A DNA stretch of 64,000 nucleotides from Gammaproteobacteria bacterium (lineage in GTDB: Bacteria; Pseudomonadota; Gammaproteobacteria; SZUA-152), in assembly GCA_032250735.1 (NCBI GenBank), contig JAVVEP010000011.1, positions 31,661 through 95,660 of the forward strand, read 5' to 3'. A program made the position numbers and the translations under genes. Each line of letters starts with the position of its first letter. Within the stretch, counting starts at the first letter, position 1. Below the pieces are notes generated by a model. It worked only from the letters and a program-made list of their open reading frames with translations, was not told where the DNA came from and did not search any database. Shown in pieces: positions 27,680 to 39,390 of the stretch.

Positions 27680-28183
27680 ATGAGACCAGTCCAACGAGCC
27701 CTGTTCGTACTGCTCGCCATGTTGGTGGGCCTGCCCGCCCTCGCGCTGGGCCGCGACCTCAATGCCGAGCTGATCAATGCCGCCGCCCAGGGCCGCCTGG
27801 CGATGCTGCGCTCCCTGATCACCGAGGGCGCCGACGTCAATACCGTCAATCCCAATGGCAAAACACCGCTGATGAGCGCGGCCTATTACGGTAATGAGCG
27901 CGCGGTGCGATTGCTGCTGTCCGCGGGCGCCGATGTCAATGCCAAGGATAAGACCGAGGCAACGGCCCTGATGGCGGCCGCCTTTGGCGGTAATCTCAGC
28001 GTTGTGCAGGCGTTGCTTGCCGAGGGTGCCGATGTCAATGCGAAATCCAAAACCGGTGCCTCTGCCCTGAATAATGCCAATACGCGGGGCTTTGAGACGG
28101 TGGCCCAGGTGTTGGAAGACGCCGGTGCCGTTGATGAGGGTGGTGGTAAAAAGAAGAAGAAAAAGAAGAAAAAGAAGCGATAG
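27680..28183 (+). CDS. Periplasmic ankyrin-repeat protein with poly-lysine tail
   Basis: 167 residues: signal peptide (about 1-24, ending ALALG), four ankyrin repeats (AAAQGRLAMLRSLITEGAD, GKTPLMSAAYYGNERAVRLL, ATALMAAAFGGNLSVVQALL, GASALNNANTRGFETVAQVL) and a tail GGG followed by ten Lys and Arg. Ankyrin repeats bind proteins; the basic tail could meet anionic surfaces. GAGGT lies 5 nt before the ATG. Function unknown. Confidence 0.82.
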   Translation: MRPVQRALFVLLAMLVGLPALALGRDLNAELINAAAQGRLAMLRSLITEGADVNTVNPNGKTPLMSAAYYGNERAVRLLLSAGADVNAKDKTEATALMAAAFGGNLSVVQALLAEGADVNAKSKTGASALNNANTRGFETVAQVLEDAGAVDEGGGKKKKKKKKKKR

Positions 28184-28288
28184 TCCCCCGTTAGAATCTT
28201 GTTGCGGACGGTGGCGCCAGGACCGGTACAGCGACCCTGAATTTCCCCATGCTAGTTTTATTTCCCTTTCCCGATCACACTAAGCCCT

Positions 28289-28999
28289 ATGTTGATGTCC
28301 TGGTTATTTGCGCTTGGCGTGCTGCTTGCGGCGGCTGTGCTGTGGTTGCTATATCGGTTGCTGCGCGCCGGCGAGGCCGCCACGCACGCCGACTGGGGTG
28401 ATCCCTGGACGTCACGCATCGCCGGCCTGATCGGCCTGTTTTGCCGTTATGTGCACCGCTTTGAGTATGACCCGATCCCCCTGCCCACCGAGGGCGGTGC
28501 CGTGGTGGTGGCGAATCACATCTCCGGCCTCGATCCCTTTCTGTTGATTGTGGCCAGCCCCCGCCCCTTACGCTTTCTCATCGCCCGTGAACAATACGAG
28601 CGCTTTGGCCTGAAATGGTTATTCCGCCGTGCCCAGTGCATTCCTGTGGATCGTGAACGGCGACCGGAGCGCGCCATGCGTGAGGCCTTGCGTGCGCTGC
28701 AGGCGGGGGATGTGGTGGCCCTGTTTCCGCAGGGGCGGATACATGTGCCGACCGCGGGGCCGCGTAAATTGAAGGGCGGAGCGGTGCGTCTGGCCCATCA
28801 GTGTCACTGCCGGATCTATCCCGTGCAGGTGAGTGGTGTGCGGGCGCAGGGGCATACCGCCCTGGCGATTATTGTCCCCAGTCGGTCAAGGATGCGGACC
28901 CTGCCGACCCTGGATTGTCAGGAATTGTCCCATGAGGATTGTCTTGCCGCGCTTGCGGAGCGTCTGGGGCTGGTGGCGCAGCACCAGCAGGCCCGATAG
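28289..28999 (+). CDS. 1-acyl-glycerol-3-phosphate acyltransferase family (PlsC-like)
   Basis: 236 residues: an N-terminal membrane helix (2-24), the acyltransferase motif NHISGLDPF (H-x4-D), RAQCIPVDRER, and the substrate motif FPQGRIHVP, a variant of FPEGTR. It likely acylates a lysophospholipid at the inner membrane. The FPQGR change leaves open another acceptor. Confidence 0.82.
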   Translation: MLMSWLFALGVLLAAAVLWLLYRLLRAGEAATHADWGDPWTSRIAGLIGLFCRYVHRFEYDPIPLPTEGGAVVVANHISGLDPFLLIVASPRPLRFLIAREQYERFGLKWLFRRAQCIPVDRERRPERAMREALRALQAGDVVALFPQGRIHVPTAGPRKLKGGAVRLAHQCHCRIYPVQVSGVRAQGHTALAIIVPSRSRMRTLPTLDCQELSHEDCLAALAERLGLVAQHQQAR

Positions 29000-29082
29000 T
29001 CTGCGTCCCACAGGCGCGGTTTCTCAGAGCGTCTCGGTGCTATCCAGTGATGCGATGTGACCGGCTGTCCCTGCGCCCCGCG

Positions 29083-29119
29083 TCGGCCTCTGCCCGTTTT
29101 GGGCTTGCCTAGAGGCCGA
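29083..29119. repeat. Imperfect long hairpin after plsC-like gene
   Basis: TCGGCCTCT (29083-29091) pairs perfectly with AGAGGCCGA (29111-29119), with an inner GCCC/GGGC stem. There is no T-run. It may be a terminator-like or processing hairpin. Confidence 0.4.
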
Positions 29120-29178
29120 GCGCTGGCTACCATGGTTTATGTATATTCCATGCAGCCCATAACACGAGGTAGTCGGTG

Positions 29179-29403
29179 ATGGAACTTGAATTGATGCCCA
29201 TGAACGAGCCCGATCCGGGGGCGGGTGATCTGGCCCCGCAGGATCGACCCTTGAAGTATACCGGCCCGGAGCGGCGTAAAATCGCGGTGCGCAGGGTGAC
29301 GGTCGATCGTCGCGAGATGGCCCGCTTTGAGGCCAAAACGGATCGCCGCCATGGGATGGATCGACGCGGCGACCTGAAGCTGTGGGACGGGCGTAATTTC
29401 TGA
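29179..29403 (+). CDS. Small conserved Arg-rich cytoplasmic protein
   Basis: 74 residues with repeated RRxxxDRR-type blocks: GPERRKIAVRRVTVDRREM, then RFEAKTDRRHGMDRRGD, ending LWDGRNF. I recall similar short proteins in gammaproteobacteria but know no function. GAGG lies 9 nt before the ATG (a GTG one codon earlier is possible). No partner gene is obvious; it lies between the acyltransferase and clpB. Confidence 0.68.
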   Translation: MELELMPMNEPDPGAGDLAPQDRPLKYTGPERRKIAVRRVTVDRREMARFEAKTDRRHGMDRRGDLKLWDGRNF

Positions 29404-29595
29404 TCCGGGCGGTCTGCATGGCGTCGGTGTGCGCGGCGCCCTTTTCGACCCCCACCGACGATGGCCGCCACGCCTGGCCCCGTCTCCGCTAGCACTGCCA
29501 ACCTATCCCCATCACTCATCCATCGTTGTTGACTGCCGTTCTCGCCGCCACTGACGTTCTCGCACGCACCGTCCCATAGCGATTTTCCGCAATCG

Positions 29596-29623
29596 CTTGA
29601 ATCACGATTCCCTGCCCCCATCT
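29596..29623 (+). promoter_or_regulatory. Sigma-32 (RpoH) heat-shock promoter of clpB
   Basis: CTTGAA (29596-29601), 14 bp, CCCCATCT (29616-29623): an almost exact match to the RpoH consensus. Transcription should start near 29630, giving a leader of about 60 nt before clpB. Confidence 0.85.
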
Positions 29624-29692
29624 AAGGTCTATTAACCGCACCGGCCTGCGGGTCGTGCCGAGCTACGTTCTGTTTTATGGGGGCAACATCAC

Positions 29693-32293
29693 ATGCGTAT
29701 GGACAAAATGACAAGCAAATTTCAGGCGGCGCTGGCGGATGCGCAAAGCCTGGCGGTAGGGCGGGATCATCAGTTTATCGAACCCGTCCATCTCATGCTG
29801 GCGATCCTGGATCAGGACGCCAGTACCGTCCGTCATCTGCTGAATAACGCCGGGGTGAACGTCAATCAGTTGCGCACCCTCCTGGGTGAGGCGCTGGAAA
29901 AGATGCCCAGCGTGGAAGGGGCCGCCGGTGATGTGCATATCTCTAACGAACTGGGCCGTCTGCTCAATGTCACCGACAAGCTGGCGCAGGATCGAAAGGA
30001 CAGCTACATCTCCAGTGAGCTGTTTGCCCTGGCCGCAGTGCAGAGCAAGGGTCAGCTCAGCGAATTAATGCATAAGGCCGGCGCTGCCAAGGGTAGCGTT
30101 GAACAGGCCATCGATGAGGTCCGCGGCGGGGAAAAAATTGATGATCCCAATGCCGAGGAGAGTCGACAGGCGCTGGAAAAATATACCATCGATTTCACCG
30201 AGCGCGCCGAACAGGGCAAGCTGGATCCGGTGATTGGTCGTGACGACGAGATTCGTCGGACCATCCAGGTATTGCAGCGGCGGACCAAAAACAACCCCGT
30301 GCTCATCGGTGAGCCTGGCGTGGGCAAGACGGCGATTGTCGAAGGCCTGGCGCAGCGGATCATCAACGGCGAGGTGCCGGAAGGCATGAAAGGGAAACGC
30401 CTGTTGTCGTTAGACATGGGGTCGCTGATTGCCGGCGCCAAGTTTCGGGGTGAGTTTGAGGAACGCCTCAAGGCGGTATTGAATGATCTGTCCAAGCAGG
30501 AGGGGCAGATCATCCTGTTCATTGATGAATTGCATACCATGGTCGGCGCAGGCAAGGCCGAGGGCTCGATGGATGCGGGCAATATGCTGAAGCCCGCGCT
30601 GGCGCGGGGTGAGTTGCACTGCGTGGGCGCCACCACCCTGGATGAGTATCGCCAGTACGTGGAAAAAGACGCCGCCCTGGAACGTCGGTTCCAGAAGGTG
30701 CAGGTCGATGAGCCCAGTGTGGAAGATACCATCGCCATCCTGCGCGGCCTGAAAGAGAAATATGAGGTGCACCATGGTGTGGATATCACCGATCCCGCTA
30801 TCGTCGCGGCTGCGACTTTGTCGCATCGCTATATTACGGATCGGCAGTTGCCGGACAAGGCCATCGATCTGATTGACGAGGCCGCCTCGCGTATCCGCAT
30901 GGAGATCGACTCCAAGCCAGAGAGCATGGATCGCCTGGATCGTCGCCTGATTCAGCTGAAGATAGAACGTGAGGCGCTGAAAAAGGAGTCCGACGAGGCC
31001 TCCAAGCGGCGGCTAACCGATCTGGAATCCGAGGTCGAAAAACTGAGCCGCGAATATGCCGACCTCGAAGAGGTATGGAAATCGGAGAAGGCGGCGTTGC
31101 AGGGTACCCAGCACATCAAGGAGGCGCTGGACCGCGCCCGCCAGGAGCTGGAAACCGCACATCGCGCGGGCGATCTCGCCCGCATGTCGGAGCTGCAATA
31201 CGGGCAGATTCCCAGTCTGGAAAAAGAGCTCGACATGGCATCGCAGGCCGAGATGATGGACATGACCTTGCTGCGCAACAAGGTCTCCGAAGAGGAGGTT
31301 GCCGAGGTGGTGGCCAAGTGGACCGGCATCCCGGTGAGCAAAATGCTGGAAGGCGAGCGTGACAAACTGCTGAAAATGGAGGATGGGCTGCGCCAGCGAG
31401 TGGTGGGCCAGGAGGAGGCGGTAAAGGCCGTTGCCGATGCCATCCGGCGCTCGCGCGCGGGCCTGTCGGATCCGAATCGACCCAATGGTTCATTCCTGTT
31501 CCTGGGGCCGACCGGGGTCGGCAAGACCGAACTGACCAAGAGCCTGGCGGCATTCCTGTTCGACACCGAAGAGGCCATGGTGCGTATCGACATGTCCGAG
31601 TTCATGGAAAAACACTCGGTGGCCCGCTTGATTGGTGCCCCGCCGGGTTATGTCGGTTATGAGGAGGGGGGTTACCTGACCGAGGCGGTGCGGCGCAAAC
31701 CCTATTCGGTGGTGCTGTTGGACGAGATCGAAAAGGCGCACCCGGATGTGTTCAATATTCTGTTGCAGGTGCTGGATGACGGACGGCTGACCGATGGCCA
31801 CGGGCGTACCGTGGACTTTCGTAACACGGTGATTGTGATGACCTCCAATCTGGGCTCCGAACTGATCCAGCAAATGGCGGGCGAGGAAAACTACGCCGCG
31901 ATGAAGTCCGCGGTCATGGAGGTGGTTGGCGCCCATTTCCGTCCGGAGTTCATCAACCGCGTGGATGAATCCGTGGTATTCCATCCGCTGGGGCGTGAGC
32001 AGATTCGGGTGATCACCGGCATCCAGGTGGAGCACCTCAGGGCACGCCTGCAGGATCGGGATATGGATCTGCGGCTCACTGATGCTGCGCTGGATTTTCT
32101 GGGCGAGGCGGGGTTCGATCCCGTCTACGGCGCCCGGCCGCTGAGACGCGCGATTCAACAGGGTATCGAGAATCGGCTCGCGCAGGAGATTCTGTCGGCA
32201 CATTTCCAGCCGGGTGATGTCATCCTGGTGGATAAAAAGGGCGCTGAGCTGGTGTTCAGCAAGCAGGCCGCCGTGGGCGCCAGTGCGGCCTGA
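29693..32293 (+). CDS. clpB: ATP-dependent disaggregase ClpB
   Basis: 866 residues, standard length, starting [11 protein letters not shown] as in E. coli. N-domain (1-145), AAA1 with Walker [10 protein letters not shown] and Walker B ILFIDELH, the coiled-coil middle domain (about 400-525) that interacts with DnaK, AAA2 with GPTGVGKTE and [11 protein letters not shown], and the C-terminal domain. It refolds aggregated proteins with DnaK. A strong RpoH promoter precedes it. Confidence 0.97.
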   Translation: MRMDKMTSKFQAALADAQSLAVGRDHQFIEPVHLMLAILDQDASTVRHLLNNAGVNVNQLRTLLGEALEKMPSVEGAAGDVHISNELGRLLNVTDKLAQDRKDSYISSELFALAAVQSKGQLSELMHKAGAAKGSVEQAIDEVRGGEKIDDPNAEESRQALEKYTIDFTERAEQGKLDPVIGRDDEIRRTIQVLQRRTKNNPVLIGEPGVGKTAIVEGLAQRIINGEVPEGMKGKRLLSLDMGSLIAGAKFRGEFEERLKAVLNDLSKQEGQIILFIDELHTMVGAGKAEGSMDAGNMLKPALARGELHCVGATTLDEYRQYVEKDAALERRFQKVQVDEPSVEDTIAILRGLKEKYEVHHGVDITDPAIVAAATLSHRYITDRQLPDKAIDLIDEAASRIRMEIDSKPESMDRLDRRLIQLKIEREALKKESDEASKRRLTDLESEVEKLSREYADLEEVWKSEKAALQGTQHIKEALDRARQELETAHRAGDLARMSELQYGQIPSLEKELDMASQAEMMDMTLLRNKVSEEEVAEVVAKWTGIPVSKMLEGERDKLLKMEDGLRQRVVGQEEAVKAVADAIRRSRAGLSDPNRPNGSFLFLGPTGVGKTELTKSLAAFLFDTEEAMVRIDMSEFMEKHSVARLIGAPPGYVGYEEGGYLTEAVRRKPYSVVLLDEIEKAHPDVFNILLQVLDDGRLTDGHGRTVDFRNTVIVMTSNLGSELIQQMAGEENYAAMKSAVMEVVGAHFRPEFINRVDESVVFHPLGREQIRVITGIQVEHLRARLQDRDMDLRLTDAALDFLGEAGFDPVYGARPLRRAIQQGIENRLAQEILSAHFQPGDVILVDKKGAELVFSKQAAVGASAA

Positions 32294-32617
32294 TGGCGAA
32301 AACGGCAACGCTGGCAGTGGAGACTGCATAACATTCATTAACCAAGTGAATTAGTATTTTTTATCTATTTTTATGAGAGTCTCGCCGATGTGGGGCCTTT
32401 TTACCCGGAGAACAATACGTTGTGAAATGGCCTGTGGCGTCTACACTTTTATTGCATAGAAAACATCTATGTCCTTTATCTTTACAGGGTTATGTGGTGA
32501 CGCTATATTAAGGCCGCACAAAGCATATGGAATTGTTGATCTCTTTAGTCGATTATTGCGAGTATTGATTGGCAGTTCCATGAATCAGCGAACTGAAACA
32601 ACCTGGAGGACTTAAAT
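32294..32617 (+). other. AT-richer leader region before the 28-aa peptide gene
   Basis: 324 bp without a gene. It holds a candidate promoter TTGCAT (32452-32457) / TTATCT (32476-32481, 18-bp spacer) whose spacer contains the palindrome CATAGA-aaaca-TCTATG (32455-32471). About 135 nt of untranslated leader would follow. No clear terminator for clpB is seen. Confidence 0.4.
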
Positions 32618-32704
32618 ATGACATTTGCTACTGGTTTGGCCATCGTAGGCGCCGTTGCTGGCATCATCTTGTTGGTGACTGTGAAGGATATGTTAAGCGA
32701 CTGA
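32618..32704 (+). CDS. 28-residue single-pass membrane peptide
   Basis: A short gene with an ATG at 32618 preceded by TGGAGGA at 7-8 nt spacing, an excellent ribosome site. The peptide starts MTFATGLAIVGAVAG, is hydrophobic over residues 4-22 and ends TVKDMLSD, giving one transmembrane helix with a short charged cytoplasmic or periplasmic tail. A strong intrinsic terminator starts 27 bp after the stop, so this is its own transcription unit. Small proteins of this kind often modulate membrane complexes. I do not recognise a family. Confidence 0.72.
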   Translation: MTFATGLAIVGAVAGIILLVTVKDMLSD

Positions 32705-32730
32705 TTATCGAGTCGCTTCCATGCTCGGAG

Positions 32731-32769
32731 AAAACCCGCGGCGGCAGTGATACTGCCCGCGGGTTTTTT
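32731..32769 (+). terminator. Intrinsic terminator of the 28-aa peptide gene
   Basis: AAACCCGCGG (32732-32741) pairs with CCGCGGGTTT, with an inner CAGT/ACTG stem, and ends in six T at 32764-32769. Confidence 0.9.
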
Positions 32770-32843
32770 ATTGCCCGGCGGTTATGGCCTGAGGGTCTGT
32801 GACAAGGGCCTGATGGCCCTGTGTAAGCCGTTTGCGAAGGCTA

Positions 32844-33248
32844 TCAGCGTGACGATGGAAAGGGGATGACTTTTCCCCCATGAGAGCTATCAGGGATCGC
32901 GGGGGTGTCGGTTGTCGACTGGGGTGAGTTGCCCGATTTTGTAATGGCCAGGGTGACCAATATCTGCTGCTGATCGTTCAGCCGGTTGAGTGAGTCTCTC
33001 ATCATGTTCATGATTTGTAGGCAGGATGCCATAGGCGTGCGGGCCAGATGCCGCGCCTGATCGATCTGCCATTGCAGGCCCCGCAGACGCCGATGTCTCT
33101 CAGGGGGGATTCTGGAAAAAAAGAGCTCGATATATTCAAGCCGCCTGGCCTCAAACCGGGCGGGATCATTTTTTGCCAGCTGTAATAATTCGTCGAAATC
33201 CGGGTGGTAGCGTTCCTGGTATGCGTTGTGTTGCGGCTGCTTGCTCAT
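32844..33248 (-). CDS. DUF3135-domain protein
   Basis: 134 residues. The core FDELLQLAKNDPARFEARR, followed by ERHRRLRGLQWQIDQARHLA, is typical of DUF3135, a short helical domain of unknown function found in gammaproteobacteria. The tail is Ser/Thr/Pro-rich and ends KVIPFPSSR. The ATG at 33248 lies just before the domain; an ATG at 33263 is equally possible. It is convergent with the 28-aa peptide gene. Confidence 0.75.
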   Translation of the reverse strand: MSKQPQHNAYQERYHPDFDELLQLAKNDPARFEARRLEYIELFFSRIPPERHRRLRGLQWQIDQARHLARTPMASCLQIMNMMRDSLNRLNDQQQILVTLAITKSGNSPQSTTDTPAIPDSSHGGKVIPFPSSR

Positions 33249-33662
33249 ACGCTTATCCATGTTGAGGCGGCTGTGACCCGCACTGGTCTGCATCCCGCGG
33301 CGGTTTGCCATGAGCGGTGCCTGACGTATGACGCGGGTTTCCAGACAGTCCGTGGCTATTTGAAAGTATAGAGTCATTGTCCGGATTTTGATTTGGGGTG
33401 TCAAAAATAATCTTATTAAATGTAGGCTTATTGCTGGATGGCATTCGACCGGATTCCGCTGGCTGACGTGCCGGACGAGCTCAACCCTTTGAAAGATTTT
33501 GCTGTATTAACTGCTGGGTCTTGCCCTGCGGGATCGTCGCAGAGGGGTATTTGTTGGCACAAATTTAGGTATTTATCGATTCTTCTCCCCTGGACGGAGC
33601 GGTAGTGTGTGCAGGCGGCCATCGGGTCGTGACTAACAATAGACTTCCAGGGAGGGAGAACA

Positions 33663-34382
33663 ATGACTTATCTACCAACGGCTCAGGCCGTTTCGGTTTT
33701 TTTCTGTGCGGTGCTACTGAGCATGATGGCGGTAACGCCTGCGCATGCCGTCTTCATCAATGAAATTCACTATGACAATGCCGGTGCGGATACGGACGAA
33801 GGGGTTGAGCTCAGCGGCGCCGTGGGTGTGGACCTGACCGGTTGGTCGCTGGTGCTCTACAACGGCGGCAATTCATCGCCCTACGGCGCAGATATCGCCC
33901 TCCATGGTGTTTTTGCGGAGAGCCAAAATGGTATGGGGGTGCTGGATTTTGGCATCTCCGGTCTACAAAACGGGGCTGCGGATGGCATTGCCCTGGTGAA
34001 TAACCTGGGGGATGTGGTGCAGTTTTTGAGCTATGAAGGCGCCTTTACCGCGATCACCGGCGTCGCTGCGGGGATGACCAGCAGCGATATGGGGGTGGCA
34101 GAGTCATCATCCACCCCGGTCGGCCACTCCCTACAGCTGATCGGTGCGGGTCGTGACTATGCCGATTTTTCCTGGGCGGCGAGTCCGATGGAAAGTAGCT
34201 TTGGTGATATCAATCGCGGCCAGGTGTTTACTGTCCTGCCGGGGGTGGTTGCCGTACCCACGCCACCTGGTCTGAGTCTGTTCCTGCTGGGTCTCTGTGC
34301 CTGCCTGTGGATGCCGCGCTCCGGTTTGGGGCCGAGGAAGGAGACGGGGCTGCGGGCAGGGTCAATGGCCTTGCCGGCCTGA
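33663..34382 (+). CDS. Exported lamin-tail-like protein with PEP-CTERM-like sorting end
   Basis: 239 residues: signal peptide (about 1-29, ending PAHA), a domain starting VFINEIHYDNAGADTDEGVEL that matches the lamin-tail (LTD)-type beta-sandwich of secreted proteins, and a C-terminal VPTPPGLSLFLLGLCACLW followed by basic residues. That end has the layout of PEP-CTERM-like sorting signals (Pro motif, membrane helix, Arg). A matching exosortase is not in the window. GGGAGGG lies about 5-10 nt before the ATG. Confidence 0.68.
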   Translation: MTYLPTAQAVSVFFCAVLLSMMAVTPAHAVFINEIHYDNAGADTDEGVELSGAVGVDLTGWSLVLYNGGNSSPYGADIALHGVFAESQNGMGVLDFGISGLQNGAADGIALVNNLGDVVQFLSYEGAFTAITGVAAGMTSSDMGVAESSSTPVGHSLQLIGAGRDYADFSWAASPMESSFGDINRGQVFTVLPGVVAVPTPPGLSLFLLGLCACLWMPRSGLGPRKETGLRAGSMALPA

Positions 34383-34393
34383 TGGGAGTGGGT

Positions 34394-34422
34394 ACTGGCG
34401 CGCACATGATGGGCGCGCCAGT
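34394..34422. terminator. Bidirectional hairpin between convergent genes
   Basis: ACTGGCGCGC (34394-34403) pairs perfectly with GCGCGCCAGT (34413-34422), followed by CTTTC. It separates the sorted surface protein gene from the Wzz-like gene. Confidence 0.55.
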
Positions 34423-34482
34423 CTTTCGGGGCGGTCGATAAGCCCGCGGCTGTGGGCGGGGCTTCTGTAGGCTGGGTTTAGC

Positions 34483-35883
34483 TCATGCCTGAGTCGTTTG
34501 CAGTCGCACCTTGTTCAGGAAGCTGGCAAAAAATGCCGCAAAGATACCCAGCAGGCCGCCAACAATCAGTGCCAAAATGATGATAATGCTTTTACCGGGG
34601 CCGGTGGGTTGTAGCGATTGTATGGGTGGGGTGATGGCGCGGGTAGGCTGGATATTCTGTAGCTGGGTTTCCAGGGTGCTGATGGCCTGTTGCTGGCGCT
34701 CGATGGCGCGCCGGTTGTCCGCGGTGAGTTTTTTGAGCTGTTCTTCGAGGTTGGCGATCTCTGGTGCCTGGCGCTGTTGGGCCCGCTGGTTACCGATGGC
34801 CAGGCGACTCAACTCGCTGCGGGTCTTGGCGATGATCTTGTCCTGTACCCCTTGTTCGCGCAGATTACTGGCGATTTGTTCTTCCAGTTCCTGACGGAGA
34901 TTTTGCTGGCCGATGTGTAAACGCTCCTGCAATGTGGCCAGACGTGTGCGGTTTTGCTGAATCTCATTGTCGATCAGCAGCATAGTCATGGCGGCGGCCT
35001 CATTCTGCATGTTGCCAATGGCCTGCTGGCGTTGTGCAAATGCGGACTTGATCTGCGCCTCAAGATCACTGATCTGCTGTTTTAACAACGCGTCGGTGTC
35101 ATCCTGTCGCTGGTAACGGGCCTTGATCAGCACGGCCTGATCCTGCAGGTCGATAAATCTCTTTTGCTCCTTCGCCAGGATGTTTTCCAGTTCCTGGCGT
35201 GGCACGGTCAGCATGCGCGGATCGCTCAGTTCGGCCTGTTTGATGCGCGCGGTGTTGAGCTGGGTCTCCAGATCTTTTTGTTTCGTGGCCAGGGTGCTGG
35301 GGTCGGCGATTTCATCCAGTTCGATCTGGGCCAGCGCAAGCTGGCTGTGCAGGCGGCCGCGATAAATATTCATCACCCGCTGGTGATCCTCCAGCAGCTT
35401 ATCGGTGACGCTTTGTAAATGCTCTAGATAAATGGCTCTGTTATCGGCCTTGCCCTTAGCCTCCAGAACGATCAGCAGGCTGTTCTTTGGGGCGCGGGCC
35501 TCAATCTTGTAGAGTGAATCATCTGTGGGATGTGCGGCGTGAAACTCCTGCTGTACCAGGGGGATATAGCTTTCCTTGATCTTGGCCAGCACGCTCTCCG
35601 GCTGGTCGATGAGGCGCACCACCTCGCCGGAGCCGCTGGTTTCCAGGGTGCTGCCGATCTCGATGCTGGTGCTGTAGGTGTATTTCTGCGGTAGCAGGAA
35701 GGCGACCAATAGTCCCGCCGCCAGGGCAAGGATGATGGCGCCGAAGATGATGGCGCGGTGTTTGGCGAGTTCTAGCCACAGATCGACCAGATTGATGCTG
35801 TCTTCTTCATACCATTGTTGCGCGGGGAAACTGGGCGGGTTGGGGGTGGAAATCTCGTGTACCTTGTTAACTGCATCTTTCAT
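34483..35883 (-). CDS. Wzz/chain-length-determinant-like inner-membrane protein
   Basis: 466 residues: N-terminal Wzz domain with a membrane helix at about 43-63 (AIILALAAGLLVAFLL), a long periplasmic coiled coil (about 170-410), a Pro-rich stretch and a second helix at about 430-455. This is the polysaccharide co-polymerase topology. No tyrosine-kinase domain or glycosyltransferase gene is nearby, so it is an orphan copolymerase or an unrelated coiled-coil relative. Confidence 0.78.
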   Translation of the reverse strand: MKDAVNKVHEISTPNPPSFPAQQWYEEDSINLVDLWLELAKHRAIIFGAIILALAAGLLVAFLLPQKYTYSTSIEIGSTLETSGSGEVVRLIDQPESVLAKIKESYIPLVQQEFHAAHPTDDSLYKIEARAPKNSLLIVLEAKGKADNRAIYLEHLQSVTDKLLEDHQRVMNIYRGRLHSQLALAQIELDEIADPSTLATKQKDLETQLNTARIKQAELSDPRMLTVPRQELENILAKEQKRFIDLQDQAVLIKARYQRQDDTDALLKQQISDLEAQIKSAFAQRQQAIGNMQNEAAAMTMLLIDNEIQQNRTRLATLQERLHIGQQNLRQELEEQIASNLREQGVQDKIIAKTRSELSRLAIGNQRAQQRQAPEIANLEEQLKKLTADNRRAIERQQQAISTLETQLQNIQPTRAITPPIQSLQPTGPGKSIIIILALIVGGLLGIFAAFFASFLNKVRLQTTQA

Positions 35884-36126
35884 TGTTAAGCCTTATATAT
35901 TCCCTGAAAAAGTAGATCGACCGGAGTGTCGATATTCCTGTGCTGCTGTGTGTAACGGTGTTGTGGTACGTGGGCCGAGCACGCGCTGTCCCGGTCGCCA
36001 GTGATTTAACAATAATACCGAATATTGAGGGCTTTTCCATGCCGTTAGCAGAAACTTTCTGCGCGCCGAATTGCCGGGCGCGGTATTGTCGCCGTTTCAC
36101 TCGATTGATCCGCCGTTTGTTCCAGC

Positions 36127-39099
<2,973 letters not shown>

Positions 39100-39138
39100 A
39101 CTGCGGGTATCTCTGTTAAGTCGTGCCTGGGTCGTGTT

Positions 39139-39157
39139 GGACCGACGATGTCGGTCC
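39139..39157. repeat. Perfect 8-bp hairpin in the uvrA leader
   Basis: GGACCGAC-gat-GTCGGTCC, 40 nt upstream of the uvrA start codon. It could be an RNA hairpin or an operator in the divergent uvrA / carrier intergenic region. Confidence 0.6.
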
Positions 39158-39390
39158 CGATGCCTGGCGTGGCGCGGAAGTGGGGCGGCGGGCGGGATGT
39201 TCCCGGAATTTTCCGACGGGTCCACAGGGTTTTTCCGGCACAACGCAAACCTGATACTATACGCCGTTCCTTGTTCGCGAGCCAAAATTGCGGCGCTTTA
39301 TTTTATCCGGCGCGTCAGGCGTCTCGCCAGCGCTGGTGGGCGATCATTGTTGGCGCCCTTTTTCGATATGAGAGTGTTGTGACCCAGAGT

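Noticed and set aside
31490..32338. Minus-strand frame within clpB
   Set aside because: Shadow of the AAA2 region; no domain.
33438..33605. 55-codon open frame before the surface protein gene
   Set aside because: No ribosome site, unlikely composition, no family; probably chance.
39100..39378. LexA (SOS) box between uvrA and the carrier gene
   Set aside because: No CTGT-N8-ACAG or close variant found by eye.
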